Part shown: one piece after another, positions 27,401 to 42,100 of the stretch
How positions within the stretch are numbered: position 1 is the first letter of the stretch
Layout: each line of letters begins with the position of its first letter
DNA from: Tubiluchus corallicola
Lineage: Eukaryota; Priapulida; Priapulimorpha; Priapulimorphida; Tubiluchidae
DNA: 64,000 bases
Direction of reading: 5' to 3'
Assembly (NCBI GenBank): GCA_030141605.1
Contig: JAQGDQ010000031.1
Coordinates: forward strand, 728,001 to 792,000
Program-made: the position numbers and the translations under genes
Notes under the pieces: model-generated
What the model was told of the DNA's origin: nothing
What the model saw: only the letters and a program-made list of their open reading frames with translations
Databases searched by the model: none

Positions 27401-29979
27401 TCGAAAAACTATTCATAGTGTTTTAGCAACAGTATGTATACAGTCAAACATTATTCTAATGCCCCACCCCTTTATAGTACCAACCTGGCTTAACACCCAC
27501 ATTTTTGGCAAACCAAAATGTCTGTATTTGCTTAACTATGTATATATTTATGTACCTAGTTATAATGCCAAATTCGCTAAGTCCCAAAGTGGGCGGTATA
27601 AAGAGGTTTGATTGTAGTAATAAACGAACACTGAACACTACTGCGTTCCACTTGTTTCATAAGTATTATGTACATACGAAGGGCTGTTTTTGAATTATAA
27701 TAATTTATTTATCTGATCCATTCTGGAAGTGTTCATTATTTCTTCTCTTTAAAAACTATTATTATTGACTAGTTTAATAGTGAGATAAATTTACGTAGAA
27801 AGAGAATAATATTTTTGGATAAACAGTTAACGAGTTTAACTGAATAAGTTTTAAATGTTGTATTCGTTAAAAGCAATTTTGTTTAATTTCAGTCATGAGT
27901 TGTACATAGAGATGGCTTGCAATGATTTGTTTGGTGCTGGTGATGGACTCATTTCGCCTCCAAATCCAGATCGCATGTATACAATAACATTTGCTGAAAT
28001 TGCTGTGTTTGATAGAGAAGCTAGTCATTTGATCCGAGACTTAGAAATACTTTATGGCTTGGCAAAAGTACGGTTTAGTAATATCCATGACATTATATGT
28101 TTGCTATACTGAATGTAGAAGATTTTATGTTTAAAAAGTCCAAATAAATTGTCTATTTTTGCTGCTACTACTGCAGATTGTCTTTAAGATTAAATTGTTA
28201 AAGGAAACAATTATTAATTTTATGATTCTGTAGTGCACTGAGTGAGCAGCTTTTGCTTGAATATGTGTAGTATGTACAGTAATTTATCACACTGGTGTGC
28301 AGTGCTCAGCCTTGCAAATTTTGGTTTTTGATTAGAGTTTGATTTGCTATCATACTTTTTGCGGCAACAGTACAAAGTAATTGGTGATAAGCAGGTTATT
28401 TTTGTTAATTCGCACTTCGTTTTGGTAGTTTTGAATTGCTTACTAATTTTTTTACTACCAAATACAGTACGTGGCCATTATGTATGTATAGGGTTGCCAG
28501 ACGTCCCTTATATACGGATAAATTATCCCATATTTGATATATCCCTTGTCCCATACTGACTTTTCGGGGACACCCAAATGTCTAGTATTTAGTTCATTTT
28601 CAAATTTAATAATAAAATACATTTTTGCTACCTCTTTACTGTTCTTAAATGTAACTTCAAAAGTAATTATACTTTCTTTTCTCAGATTCTCTTGATGAAA
28701 ATAAGCCAAATGTAATGAGGAAACTAGTGTTGCTAGAAGTTTACATAAAACTGACATGTTTGCTGCATGTTTGCAACTTGCTTTATGTTTTTAACTTATG
28801 TCTCTACTTTTATCCAATATATTGGTTCTGGGTGTGGAGGCATGTATGAATTTGTATATGTATAGTAATATAGAGAGAAATTTTAAGCGTCTTGTACTTC
28901 TAATTTTCTAATCTGGCAGCCCTATTCATGTAAAGTGTTATGGATATAATAGTCTCTGGTATACTAACTACAGTGTGTTTTCGTGTACCTGTGCTTGTAT
29001 AAATACTGTTGGTTGTTACCATTTACACAGAAGGGCCACATTTTTGGAAAGCTTATATGTAATTTAAGTAGTTAAATTTGGTTTAGTAGCTTCAGCTTTT
29101 GTGTTTGCATTTAACATAATTTGAGCTTTTGTTTGTTGGATATTTAACTGTCCATTTAAAGTATAACTTATTGTTTTTGTATTCGCGTAACTTTGTGCAC
29201 TTTTTCAGAACCTGTCAGAAGATGACTGCCGTGGCTACAAAGCTCTGTATTTGGCAAACGAAATGATAAATGCCTGTGATACTTCCAAGCCAGCAACTTT
29301 TAAGCTGTACGTTCTTAATAACATTGGTAAACTGTCAGTTTACTTGTATGAAATAGTACTGTCTATTGAGCATGCCAAAATCTAAGTTAATAACGTTGTC
29401 TAATTTTACTAATTACCTTAACATTCTTGATTTGCAGTTTTTGCAAATGGTGTAGTATAAAATGCATTATCATTATGTTATTTTTAAAGTTGTATACTTG
29501 GTCCACTTTTTACTTTCTGCTTTGCTTTACTAAAGCTCAAGCTTTTTCATTAACAAATATTAAAACATTTCGTAGTTTAGTGCCAATTACTATTTGATGA
29601 ATAGAGTGTCCTCATAAAATATTTTTGTTTTGATATTTTCTTTTGCCATTGTCCATGAACATGATTGGCTTGGACTTTTAAAAATGCTTCTTCCCACCAG
29701 AGCCATCTAGTGGGGTGTTTTTGTATAGTTTGCTTTTATTAGTCAAATAAACTTCTTTAAATTATTAATGTATTGCAATACATAGCTGTGCTGCACGTAA
29801 ATTGATGAACACATTAAAGTTTCGGTCTCTATCTAAACTGATTGTGCTTATGCAGCACTTTGTCACAAAATTATACCTGGTACTACGGATGTATTGATCC
29901 ATATTTAAGTGTATGAAAAATTCTACTCTCGTTGTTTTTGCCTTTTTATGTATGTTTTTGATGTTTCTTCCTTTCTCTC

Positions 29980-30016
<37 letters not shown>

Positions 30017-30025
30017 TCTCTGTCT

Positions 30026-30063
<38 letters not shown>

Positions 30064-30075
30064 TGTCTCTCTCTT

Positions 30076-30140
<65 letters not shown>

Positions 30141-33100
30141 CTCTCTCTCTCTTCAATATGAAAATGTTTGTTTATAGGGCAAGAGAGTTGGGAACAAAAT
30201 TCTTTGATAGTAGAAATGGAGATCTCCAGCATGTTGTTCATGCTATGGGTCACTGTCACATAGATACAGGTAGCTGCTTATTAACATAATTAACAAGATA
30301 TTAACATATTAACACTAAAACTACACCATGGAGTTCCTTTGGTTATAACTGGTACCGAAAAATATTATTATTTCATTGGTTTATTCTTTAAATTTTTAGG
30401 TTCTTGTTTTCGTCTATTTAATGCTACTGTTTTTTGTCAATTTTTTTTTGTTTGAGCATTTTTCGTGATGTAAAAATAGCGAACTGAAACATAGAGAAAA
30501 AAGAGCAATGGTAAACAGTGCCAAAATTTCGCTATGTACAATAGCTGATCGTTAAGACTGTTGCCAATAGTAAAGACAATTATCGATCAGTAGCGTAGTT
30601 AAAATTGGTGGGGGTGCTACTTCAGAAAATTTTTAGTCATTGTTTTAGTACTGTGTAAAACGAAACAAATATATGTAATTTTAATGTTGTAATTTGTAAT
30701 TGTAATCTTAAACAAACAAACATACGAACATTTATATATAAACTTGATAAAATCCTAAACAAAAAATTTTTTGTTGACAAATAGCCTAAACTGCCACAGT
30801 TTAAGAATATGCCGGTACACGGTTTTTAAGCACGTGACAACTGACAACAAACTGTGTGAGTGACAATACTTTCTCTACCTGGGCTCAGACGTGTGCATGG
30901 CCGCATGCGCACAACAGCCAAACACAGCTGAAGCGCACTGTGCTGGGCTGACAACAAACAGTACTACCCTTATGTGCTCTGGGCCGTACACCGTACAAGT
31001 ACAAAGAAACAACTAAAGAAAGACTTGTATTGAATATTATCGATAATATCGAGTCAACAAGTTCTGCAGTTCCACAGTACCTATACACGAGCCGTCAGTG
31101 TTCTCAATAGTCACGCAATTTGCCATTATTGGTATTAATGAAGTCTCGCAGTAAGGAAGTAATTTTTTTGCATCAGTAGAAGCAGTGAATTTGCAAACCA
31201 GTAAAACAACCATATGGAACTCTGTTTGGTTTAATAGTATTAACATAGTATCTAGGATGTGCACTATATGCTGCTGCTGCTGCTTGGAATTGTGATCTAA
31301 TTTTACTTATGGATTGTGTTATTGCACAATACTTTTAAATCAGCCCTGTTATAGTTTAGGATGTAACTAAAATTTGCCTACTTGAGCGTTACTGTTAATG
31401 TAGTTTTATTCAAATTTCTGTGTTTTTTGCTTAAATCTAATTTAGCATGGTTATGGCCAATAAGTGAAACAAAGAGAAAATGTGCTCGAAGCTGGTCATC
31501 AGTGGTCAAACTGATGGAACAATATGATGATTTTACCTTCACGTGTTCACAGGTGTTTTTTTGTTTGCTAATTTTTTACACATGTTCACATTTGCTTTTT
31601 GTTTGCTCATTATTTACATCTCTTCACAGGTATTTTTGTTTGTTTATTATTTTCACATGTTCACGCGTTCTTCTTGTTTGCTCATTATTTACATCTCTTC
31701 ACAGATATTTTTATTGTTTATTATTTTCACATGTTCACATGTGGTTTTTTGTTTATTCATTATTTTCATATATTCACAAGTGCATTTTTGTTTGTTTATT
31801 ATTTTCACATGTTCACATGTGGTTTTTTGTTTATTCATTATTTTCATATATTCACAGGTACATTTTTATTTGCTCGTTATTTTCATGTGTTCACAGAGGT
31901 ATTTATTTTTTTATTTGCTCATTGTTTACACATGTTCATAGGTATTTTTTGTTTGTTAATGATATAAGGAAATCAGTTTGCTAGCTAATAGTGTTTAACA
32001 TATAACTTCCCTGATGGCTATTTTCATCGATGCAACTAAAAAATCAATTTTGTTAAATGCCTCAAAATAGTTTTTGTACTTATGGTAGGTTTTCATTGTT
32101 CTGCTTCTCTTCTGACATTTGTGTTACTGTCCACTTTAGTTAATGATAACCACTAGCTGACCACAAGTTGGGTGTGCCTGTGTTTCTTATATACCCTAGT
32201 AAATCAATACTGTATAATTTTTAGGCTCAGCAATTGAGTTGGATAAAGCAGGAGTATCCTCCTTTGTACGAGAAAATCAAACACTTCGTTTCTCTTGGAA
32301 AATTCATTCCAGTAGGTGGCACTTGGGTAGAAATGGTAAGATGTTACTTTTGTTCTGTGCTACATTCTGCACATCATCAAGCTGCAACAGTGCACAAATT
32401 CACAGGTACAGAATGTCACAATTTGTCTGTACTATGTACCCGAGTGCATTCCTCATAAATGGCCTTTCATAGAAGTTTAATAAAATGTGATAATTCAAAA
32501 AGAGTTTAAATTACCAAAACATTTACAAAAATCTGTTTTACTAAACAAACAGTGACACTGGCTATTACGTTAGAAATTTCCCATTTTTGTTCACATTTGT
32601 AAAAATAGTCATTCAAAGCATTGTATAAAATGAGGTTTTGCTATGCAGTGTTTAATGTGCATTGACAACTAATAGAAACATATTTTGGAATTTAATCTGA
32701 CATTTATTATATTATTTAGCTGTTGCTTAAAACTAAAGCATTTGGCCAAAGACTGAATAGTTCTGCTGTTTAAACTTCAGGACTCAAGGAGGCACCTGCC
32801 GTTTTCTGGAAATACCTAGTTAGTTCACTTGAACTAGTTTTGAGAAAATGGGAAAACTGTTGCCTTTTGCCACGAAGCACTGGTTTAATGGATTACCTTA
32901 AATTTGGGATGAATGCACGATAAAATGTGCTCAATTATTTTGTAAGAGAAAGACAGAAATATTTAATTAATGTACTTTTAAATTATTGAACCTATAGGCT
33001 GCACTGAAGTGGAACTACAAATATGCATTCTGTACTTGCTGGCTGTTTTCAGAAAGCAGAACATGTTAGGCTCCTCCGTCCAGATGGAGTTGTCATGCAA

Positions 33101-36100
33101 ACTATTGCTAAAGCCATCAGATATGCAGGAGCACTGCAAACTGTCGCAATTATAGGGTTACATATATCACCCCATTGCCTGTAAAGAGTTGAAAAGCCTG
33201 CCTGACTTAGTATAGTAGCTCCTGAGTGCATAATTGTAACATGCCTCTTGATTTGCTAAAAAGAACACTCCTGTGGACTACTAAGTTTGTCTGAAAATTT
33301 GTGCGTGAAATGGATGTTAGGTTTTTTAAGTTGATAATAACTTGCTTACTAAGTTTCAGATCATCAAATCATTTGGTGGTAAGATGTAGCATGATATTAT
33401 GAATGCCAGTTTTCCTGATTTGATAATTAAGTTCTGCCAAAAATGGACTTACTAGGTTTTTTGTCAAAATGGGTGAGAGATCCCATTAATTGATTTGTCA
33501 CTAGATTTGACCATTTCCTACTTTAGAAGATGTGTCACTGATTATATTTCAGCTCATACATAAATTTGTTGGTAAATTTTCTGGTTTATTATAGGATGGC
33601 AACATACCAAGCGGCGAGTCATTCATTCGACAGTTTGTATATGGGCAAAGATTCTTTGAAAAAGAATTTGGAAAAAAGTGTGATGTCGTAAGGCACTTAT
33701 AATATCTACTTGTTGTAAATCCAGATACAGTGAATACCTGTGCTGACTTTGTTCAATGGTACAGAATCTTGTAAATCTGTAATTTTGTGGGAAGCAGTAC
33801 TTTCCCAAATTTTTCAACTGACAAATATATTGTAAATATTGCGTTTTGTCCTATTACTATCATAGTACAGTGATATAAATGTACCACAATTTTTTTTATA
33901 TTTTAGCCCTTTAAATATTTGAAAATTGTGCTAATTGGCTACACTAATATGCTTGAATATTTGAAAAATTTTCAGTTTTGGTTACCAGACACATTTGGTT
34001 ATTCAGCCCAATTGCCACAAATCATTCGACTTGCGGGAATTGAATGCTTCCTTACACAAAAGATTAGCTGGAATCTAGTCAATACATTCCCAGTAAGTTT
34101 GTAGTATCTTCTAAAGTTTACTAATTAAAATTGGTGAGTGTAATATTATACAAATAATTTAAATTGAGGGAATTAGTGCTGCTAGTGACAATCCTGTTGG
34201 TAATAAATGCACTGCTGTCTGAAAAACTAGGCATTATTTCTTTTATTATTCACAACTATAATTTGTAATTAACAATTTATAATTAACAGACCATTGTTAC
34301 ACCTTTCCTTGAGCTTGAACTTGCACATTCGGCATTCTGCAAAAGTCATTGTGATTGGTCATGTGACATTGTTCTGGCAATTAGCAGAATTTTTTACAAT
34401 CTTTTACAAATTTTATCAAATTGGTGTGTAATAAAACTAGCTGTTGTTCCCTTATTATACTTCAGACAAATTGCCATAAATTTTGTTGGCCGTTTTAATT
34501 GTAACTGAAATAATTGCTGACAACAAAATTGGAGTGAGCAGTTTAGACACCAAAAAAGTAGGCAATGATCTAAAATTTATGTTTATGAATTATCATATTT
34601 GGCAGTATGGTAGATTCCTTGCGAAAGCAAATAATTTTTTCCCAAACCCGATTAGATGCATAAAATTTGATGCAATTATTTCTTTTCTTTCCAAATTTTG
34701 TGAAAGAATTATAATATTTTTTATTGTCAAATTTTTACTATTGAGTCCTTTTATATTTTTCTAATTATTTTTTAGGCTGACCAATAATTGGTAGTAATTT
34801 CATTGCTGTAAAAACATCAATTAATTGAAAATTTGATGTCGTTATCGATTACTGTCAATCAGTTGTTGAAAGCTTGAAAACTGTACGGTTCGCATTGCTG
34901 TAGCGCCATAAATTATTTGCTTTCGTAGCAAAATGAAAACAATTTTTTGTGCAAATTCCCTAATTTTGGCTGCATTTGGAATATGGGAATATGAATACAG
35001 TTGTAATAAACTCTGCAATATATTTTGAGGAGCTTCGTTAATTTTGATAATCTTTCAGCACAACAGTTTCATCTGGCAAGGTATAGATGGCTCTAATGTC
35101 TACTTGCACTTTCCACCTGGAGATAGTTATGGTATGGAAGCAAAAGTGGAAGACGTAAGATAACTTTTTAATACTATAACATAATTGTAGCTCCATAATA
35201 TTTTATACTTTCTGTATACTTCATTCTGCACTGCCTGTGCAATGTGTTTACACATGGATGCATTCATTTTCCTAAAATTTGCAAGATGCAGTAATCAACT
35301 TTATTTTGCTGTTTAATGTGCTCTCCATACAACTTTTTTCAGTTATTTAAATGAAGTTGGTCAAAGATTACTAATGTAAACAGCTGGTGCAGTATGGCAG
35401 ATAAAAGTGCAACAGTAGCTGTCTCACTAGTCACCCATCTATTTAATTGCCAAACTCAGTGTTGTTTAAGTTTGGTTGTTGAGCCCACACAATGACCACT
35501 CGACTAATCCTCATCATGTATTAATTAATAAACAAGAATATATGAATTTTAGCATTTTAAAACAGTGATTAATTGTTATATCATATCAACTAATTATTGC
35601 TGAATTTGACACCTGAACAGATCTCTTTACATTATTTTCTATATAAGGCACAGTTTCCTTTAATGACATTTTAATTTGTACCCTACTTTGCTATATCAGT
35701 GTTGTTAAGCAATGACTTTCTGTACTCAGCTTCAGACTTAGTTCAACTTTCTTAACTACAGTGAAAATTTACTTTTGAAAAAAATTCTGCTTACCTGTAT
35801 TGAAATCAAGAAAAAGTTGGTGGAGATAACTGTTATATCATGAAATTATTATTATCAGCTTTTATTATTTACAGTTACTCTTCAAGTTACTTTTTTCAAA
35901 AATACTTCTGTTTTTAGTTATTTTTCACATTATTTGTGCTAATATTGGTGAACTTATATAATTATGTTTTAGGTACTAAAATGTGCGCAAAACAATAAAG
36001 ACAAGGGTAGATTTGACTGCAGTATAATGCTGTATGGTTATGGTGATGGTGGAGGTGGACCAACGTAAGTGTTTATTTGTATTTGCTGTGTCTTTCATTC

Positions 36101-39100
36101 ATCCTTAATTTCACCCAGCTTCATTTAAGTCCCTGTACCTGGCTGCATCATTGTAAGTGCAGTCAACTCTTTCTTTGTCACTGGATTTTCACTGGACCAC
36201 ATTCAGCTGACCAAGGCTGTGTCCGAACCGTCAGTTATTCATGTTTTTTCAGTGTGATATGTTAGCATGTTATTTTCCCCTTTATTTTAGGCTTATAGTT
36301 AATGACGTATTCATGATAACAGTAAAGTAAAGTGCTAGTTAGATATTAAAGAGCGGTGCACTGCAAACATTGTACTTCAATAAGTAAGTAATTTTTTTTT
36401 ATCGCTTGCATTACTTATATAACAGCAGTTAGTATATATTCTTGGTCATCTTGGAAATAGGCATCGCAGACTGCAGAAATTTGATGAATTCTCACAAAGA
36501 CAATAGTAAAATAGAAAGTCTGACAGATTTTTCTCCTCCACTGGTCCACGAACCCGAGACTTTTCTACTTTTCTGGCAGCTGTTCTAACCATTGAAAAAC
36601 AAGGGCGTTTAACTTTTCGGATTCAGATATTTACTCTCGAGGCTAGTAGAGCTGTGCTAGTAGTACCAGTTGGAATTCGAAGTCCATACTATAGCAAAAG
36701 TCCAAGACATAACATGATATAAATCAACATTTTGTTAGTATTTTACTGCCAATTCAAAAGATCTGTGCTACTTCATTTTCTAATATTTTTGCACCATGAT
36801 TACTTAAATAAGCTAATTCTGATAACACTTTTAATTTTAGGGAGGACATGGTACAAAGAATTTTGCGCATGAAAGATATTGATGGTTTACCAAGGTATGT
36901 GTGCCTGGCAGGCTGACAGCACTCTGACCTGCTGTTAGCTTGAGGTGTAAGAAAACAACCATATTGTTGACAGACAGATTTTTTGTTGAAATTGTAAGAA
37001 ATGTTGTTAGTATTCCACAAAAAGCTGTGTATAGAAAGCACAGTTCTTAGAACACATCACTGCTCTTCTTCTAAGTTAGTAAATTAGCAGTAACCTAAAA
37101 TAAAGTTGGCACTGCTTAATAGACTCACTTTGGGATGGATGTGTTTTGACACAATTAACTGCCTGATTCTATTACCTTATGGGTGTAGCATATTAGTATT
37201 GTAGAAGTATGAGTCATCGCACTTATAATATGCACTACAAAGCTTTAAATAAATTTTAGAAACGAATTAATGTCAAAAGTATTATGTGCAGTTATTTAAG
37301 AACACTAATTTATATAAGCAAATAAATAAAAAAGGAAAATAAGAATCTGATTATTACCACTAAAAATTACAAAAATTTGTGCAAGCTCAGTTGCTTCATT
37401 TCTTCACGAGGAAGTTGGTTTATGAAATTCTCATATTGATAAAAACATTAATAATCTGTTGCTCTGTGCTATGCATGTTCACCCATAATACCGAGACAAC
37501 TAGTTGAGCTGCAGTTGGTGATGACCTTGTTTCCCCTGCGAAAAGCAGTGGGAGCTTCAACAGCAAACCGGTGAGCAGTTGCTCACATGCACAGTTGCTG
37601 CAGGTAAAAGGTTAAGTGTACCACAGCAATGCGTGTTGACAACAGCTGTCACGTGACGTGTGAGTAAAGCAAAGCTGTTTGCTTGCTTCTGCTCAGTAAC
37701 TTCAGTTTTTTTATGTGGACTTTACTTAATTATGAATTAGTATGTGTATTGAGTGATTTACTAGCAGGAGCTTGCTTAGGAACAATAAATAATGAACTAA
37801 GTAAAGTTCTAGCTAGCTGTTAAAACTGTTGGTATTACAACAGCATGGGCTGCGAGGCATTGACAAGTCTACACACATGCATTATCTGGTATGCTTAATC
37901 TTTGATCTTTTCACTGTGAAAAGGCTTATTGAGTAATACTGGTCTTTATAAAAGTAGTCTCTCGCTGTATATAGTAGTTAAATGTCATTGAAATTGCACA
38001 CATGTAAAAGAGTACTTCCTGTGTTGTGCACTAATTTACTGCAATACAGTAGTAACGTTAAATAGTGTTTGTAACAGTGGATGCTTATTTTGAAATGCAC
38101 TAGTGACAGCAGTATTTAGCCTTTCCGTGTTTATCCTTTCCAGATTGTTTTAAGACTTCTTAGTACTGATCGTCGCTAACACAGTTATTAAAATACTGAT
38201 TGTTTATTCGTTACTATATTAGTTATCAGCTCAACTGATGTCAGATTTTTAGGAAAGAGGTACAAAGTACAGCTTTTGCAAAGAATTTACAGAATTTTGG
38301 AAAGAATTAATATCAGTCTTTTTTATTAAATTGTGAAAGTCATTAAATGTAGGTCAATAAGCTCAATATCTACTATAACGTTCTGTGTTTTTCTGAGATA
38401 TTTTAAGCTATAACCTTTAGGGATGAAACTGGATCTTATAATCACGTGAAAGCAATATTAAATTTGAAAAACCGCAAGAATGTTGCACCTCTACTAGTCA
38501 TAAAATTGATAAGACTCGCTTTGTTTATTATTTATATCAAGAGTTTTTTGAATTTGAATTGTGTTTCTGAACTGCTTGTGTTGTCAACTTAAAAATTTAA
38601 ACCTAGAAAAATTGAAACCTCTTTTGCCGGAAATTTGTCTTACATTTTCTCAAAGATTTAATTTTATTTTCATTTGCTATAAAAATATTTCTGAGATCAT
38701 CGATTTTTATTTTCACTGATCATACGTATTTTGTGCAAAAATAATTTTAATCTTTATGTAATCTGCTCAATGTGTTGAACAGAATATTATTGATTTTGAT
38801 GATCTAATGATGGTATAATTCATGATACAATAACAAATCTGCATTTCAGAGTTAAAACTTCTACACCCGTTCTGTTCTTTGATGAGTTAAAAAAGCATTC
38901 TAAATCATTGTGCACATGGGTTGGTGAATTATACCTGGAGTTACACCAAGGTACTTATACTACCCAGGCAAAAGTAAGATCATTTTTTTCTTTAGTGTCT
39001 ACAGTTTATTTTGTACATTCATTTTAGCACAATTTCGTTTTTACATGAAAACAACTTCCAAAAATTCACAACTAGAACAAATCTTGTTGTCAGTAAAATT

Positions 39101-42100
39101 CATTTTTCATCTTTTGTTCTAACTTTAACTGGAGTTTTTAACAATAATGCTGGATAACACAATAAACATTAGTTACAGCTGACATTTTTGTCGTTATTTT
39201 TATTCACCATTTTACTATTTTAAACTCTTGCAGTAACAAATTAAAAATAATAAAACTAATTTGCCTTATTTGATTTAACGATGTATTTTAACTCAAGAAA
39301 CGTCTTGTCAGCAGAAGGTTCTTTTTAATAAATATTTCTGATATTTAAGAGTCTAGGGTATTTCATAGATAGTTACGTCAAATATAAACATTGAATATGT
39401 TAAATGACACTCTCTATGTATACTTCAGTTTTTAATTAGACTTATGTCGATTAATTAACTCAGCACTACACATGGTTGACATACAATTATAGTGCCACTT
39501 TCAAATCATTATTTATGAAGCACAAACAAACATCGTATAATGTGTTTGCAGATTTTATTTAAGTTACTTTATTTCAGTTTTTTCTTCCATGTAGCTCAAT
39601 ATTTTGCAGTGATTAGCACATCTAGCAATGTCGCCAAATTTTCAAGTATGATTCATCAAAAATGCTTCTATTAATAACAGTTTTTGATATTAAAAATTAA
39701 CTGTTGTTCACCACAGCCCACATAGCAAATATAGCTAAATTTATAGCGAGACATTTAATCACTGTTAACATGTTAACAGGTGCTAAAACTTCTGATCACA
39801 GAATTATACCATTTCTGCTGATTGAGACTGAATTAAGGTTCATTTACCAGACATCTGGAATGCATTAATTATGCCTTGTGTGTTATTTCATATCCCGCTG
39901 TGTATAAAAAGTCATTAAGAATAGTCGCAAAAATTAACGCAATAGCGCAGGCCTGATGATGTGATGCACGGGTTCAATGAAAACGATGGAAAGACGCCGT
40001 AACGCATAGTGGGTTCCGAATGTCCCATAAACTCCACTTAACTATAATTCATTAAATGCTTCCCTTGTGTTTCAGTTAAAACAGTTAAATAGACAGTGTG
40101 AATTCTTGCTGCAAAAACTGGAATTTTTGTATGCTATGGTGGCATTAACTACACATAGGTGGCATGATGCCGATGAGGAAATGAATGTGTAAGTGTTTGT
40201 GACGCTTGCATGTATTTAATAACATACTGTCTCCAATATACTTGTCACTTATACATCAAGTAAACAACATCATTTATCCATTTGTTTGTACATTCAAACG
40301 TTTTGCTTGAATCTACAAAAATACTGAGTTTTTTATGCAGACGAAACTTTAAATTTTTATTTGCTAGAGGAGTGAAAGAGTTATTCTTAACCAAGGTTAT
40401 CGGCAATGTCGAACTTTGGCTTCTGAGTTTCTGACACATTTTTAAAAGTTCAGTAGTTTTTTGTGCATCCAGAACATTTGACAGAGGCATAATTATATAT
40501 TTACTATTATGGCATGGCGGAGCAATATTTGCCATTTACTTTTCAACTATTTACAAAAAATTATTGAAGGAACTGAAAACTATAAACGATGCAGTCCATT
40601 GATTATGTTTCTTGCTCTATTAATTTTTCTGTATGTTTTGTCACATATCAAACAAAAGGTTTCTTATATGATTAGACGATTATCATTGGTAATGAGCTAG
40701 GGTTTGGTCCCGCCACAATGATATTCTGCCACTGTGAGAATAAAACATGCATATTATAGCTTTTCGTGAAGAAGATATTTGATTTGAAAAATCGTTTCAT
40801 TTTATCTGTAAGTCTGATACACTTACCACTTCATGTAATTATTGGTGTATGAATCATTATGAACTAATTGTAGATTTTGATAATGATAATGAATTCATAC
40901 TAATGATTTTATGGACTAAGCAGACTTTGTGACTAAATTTCTTCAATTTTCAGGGGAACAGGTGAGCATTTTCCCGTGTTTCTTTGGGAAACATTGCTTC
41001 TTCAGCAGTTTCATGATATTTTGCCAGGCTCTTCTATCCATGTTGTCCATGAGGAAGCTCTATCTACATTGCAAAACTTGCACAAGTATCTTAACAGTAT
41101 GGTTGATGCATCTGCTTTTCTTCTCATGCCGTCTAACGAGGTATAGAGCTTTGAAGACGTGATAGTCTGATACAGTAGGCGTTGCTTAATAGACTCACTT
41201 TGGGACGGAAGTCTTTTGACCCAATTAACTGACTGAACCTGTTAATTGACAGAAGTAGTATTACTAGTATAGAAGAATGAATCATCAGCTCAGTATGCAC
41301 TGCAAAGGCTGCCTATATGTATCTATATCGTTACTGTATCTGTATGATGCCTGTATCTTTAACTGTTAACTGATTAAGCATGAAAACCTGATTTTCAACC
41401 AGAGCTTCAAAAGGAAACCACTAGACAGGTAATTAAATGTTTAGCTTCCAGAAATTCTTTGGTAACGAGGTTAATTGCAGTGGATGAGCATGTAACAAAT
41501 TCAAAGCAAAACCGCTACCCTAGTATGTTAGTGCACGATAAACAAACATGCGTACAAACAAAACGGTACTTAACGTGATTGTTTCTATGTACATTATAGA
41601 GCACAAAAGCTAACTAAGATGACACAAATGCAGTAAAAGCTCATTGATCACACAAAAGTGTCTTATTTAAGTACGTGAAGTAAAAATATCGAGTCAATTA
41701 TGCGGGGTTATTTGAGTCAATTGCTGAAGTTTTTATATACATTTGAATAGGAGTGGCACGCCAGACGTTTTTGAGTTTATTAACTGTGAGTCTAATAAAC
41801 GTCACCTACTGTATAATGATATCAAAACAATAAAAAACTGTTTTGCAGATTTTTTGCCAGTTACTGTCATGAGATTTAGTAAGAGAAACTGTGCATTAAA
41901 CATAAGTTGAATGGATTTTTGGCTTCTTTTTCTGGTGAGGCTATGTTTTTCCTGCCAGGACTTGAATCAGTCTTTGAAATTTATTGTAATTTGTGTATCA
42001 ATGTTGGGCTTTAAGTGCAGGCATGTCTAATACCCCACAGACTTCTTTTTTGAACACTTTTGTGTTCTAATTTTTGACCATGCTTTGAAAAGTGAAATGT

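Noticed and set aside
29765-30289. Open frames of 77-164 codons on both strands over the CT/CA array
   Set aside because: They consist of Ser-Leu, Thr-His, Arg-Glu or Val-Cys runs created by the microsatellite; only 30178-30269 is real coding sequence, as MAN2C1 exon 7.
31544-31972. CRISPR-like look of regular units
   Set aside because: There are no unique spacers between conserved repeats; it is a head-to-tail minisatellite in a eukaryotic intron.
31382-31984. Overlapping plus-strand frames of 200, 132 and 122 codons
   Set aside because: The first contains MAN2C1 exon 8, but the rest is the minisatellite, whose unit lacks stops in all three frames. The repetitive, hydrophobic text has no family resemblance.
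34483-34764. 93-codon plus-strand frame in MAN2C1 intron 11
   Set aside because: Low-complexity AT-rich translation with no domain and no splice sites that match the phases of the flanking exons.
39950-40010. GGGTTCAATGAAA as a possible Pol III B box
   Set aside because: No A box at suitable distance and no stems.
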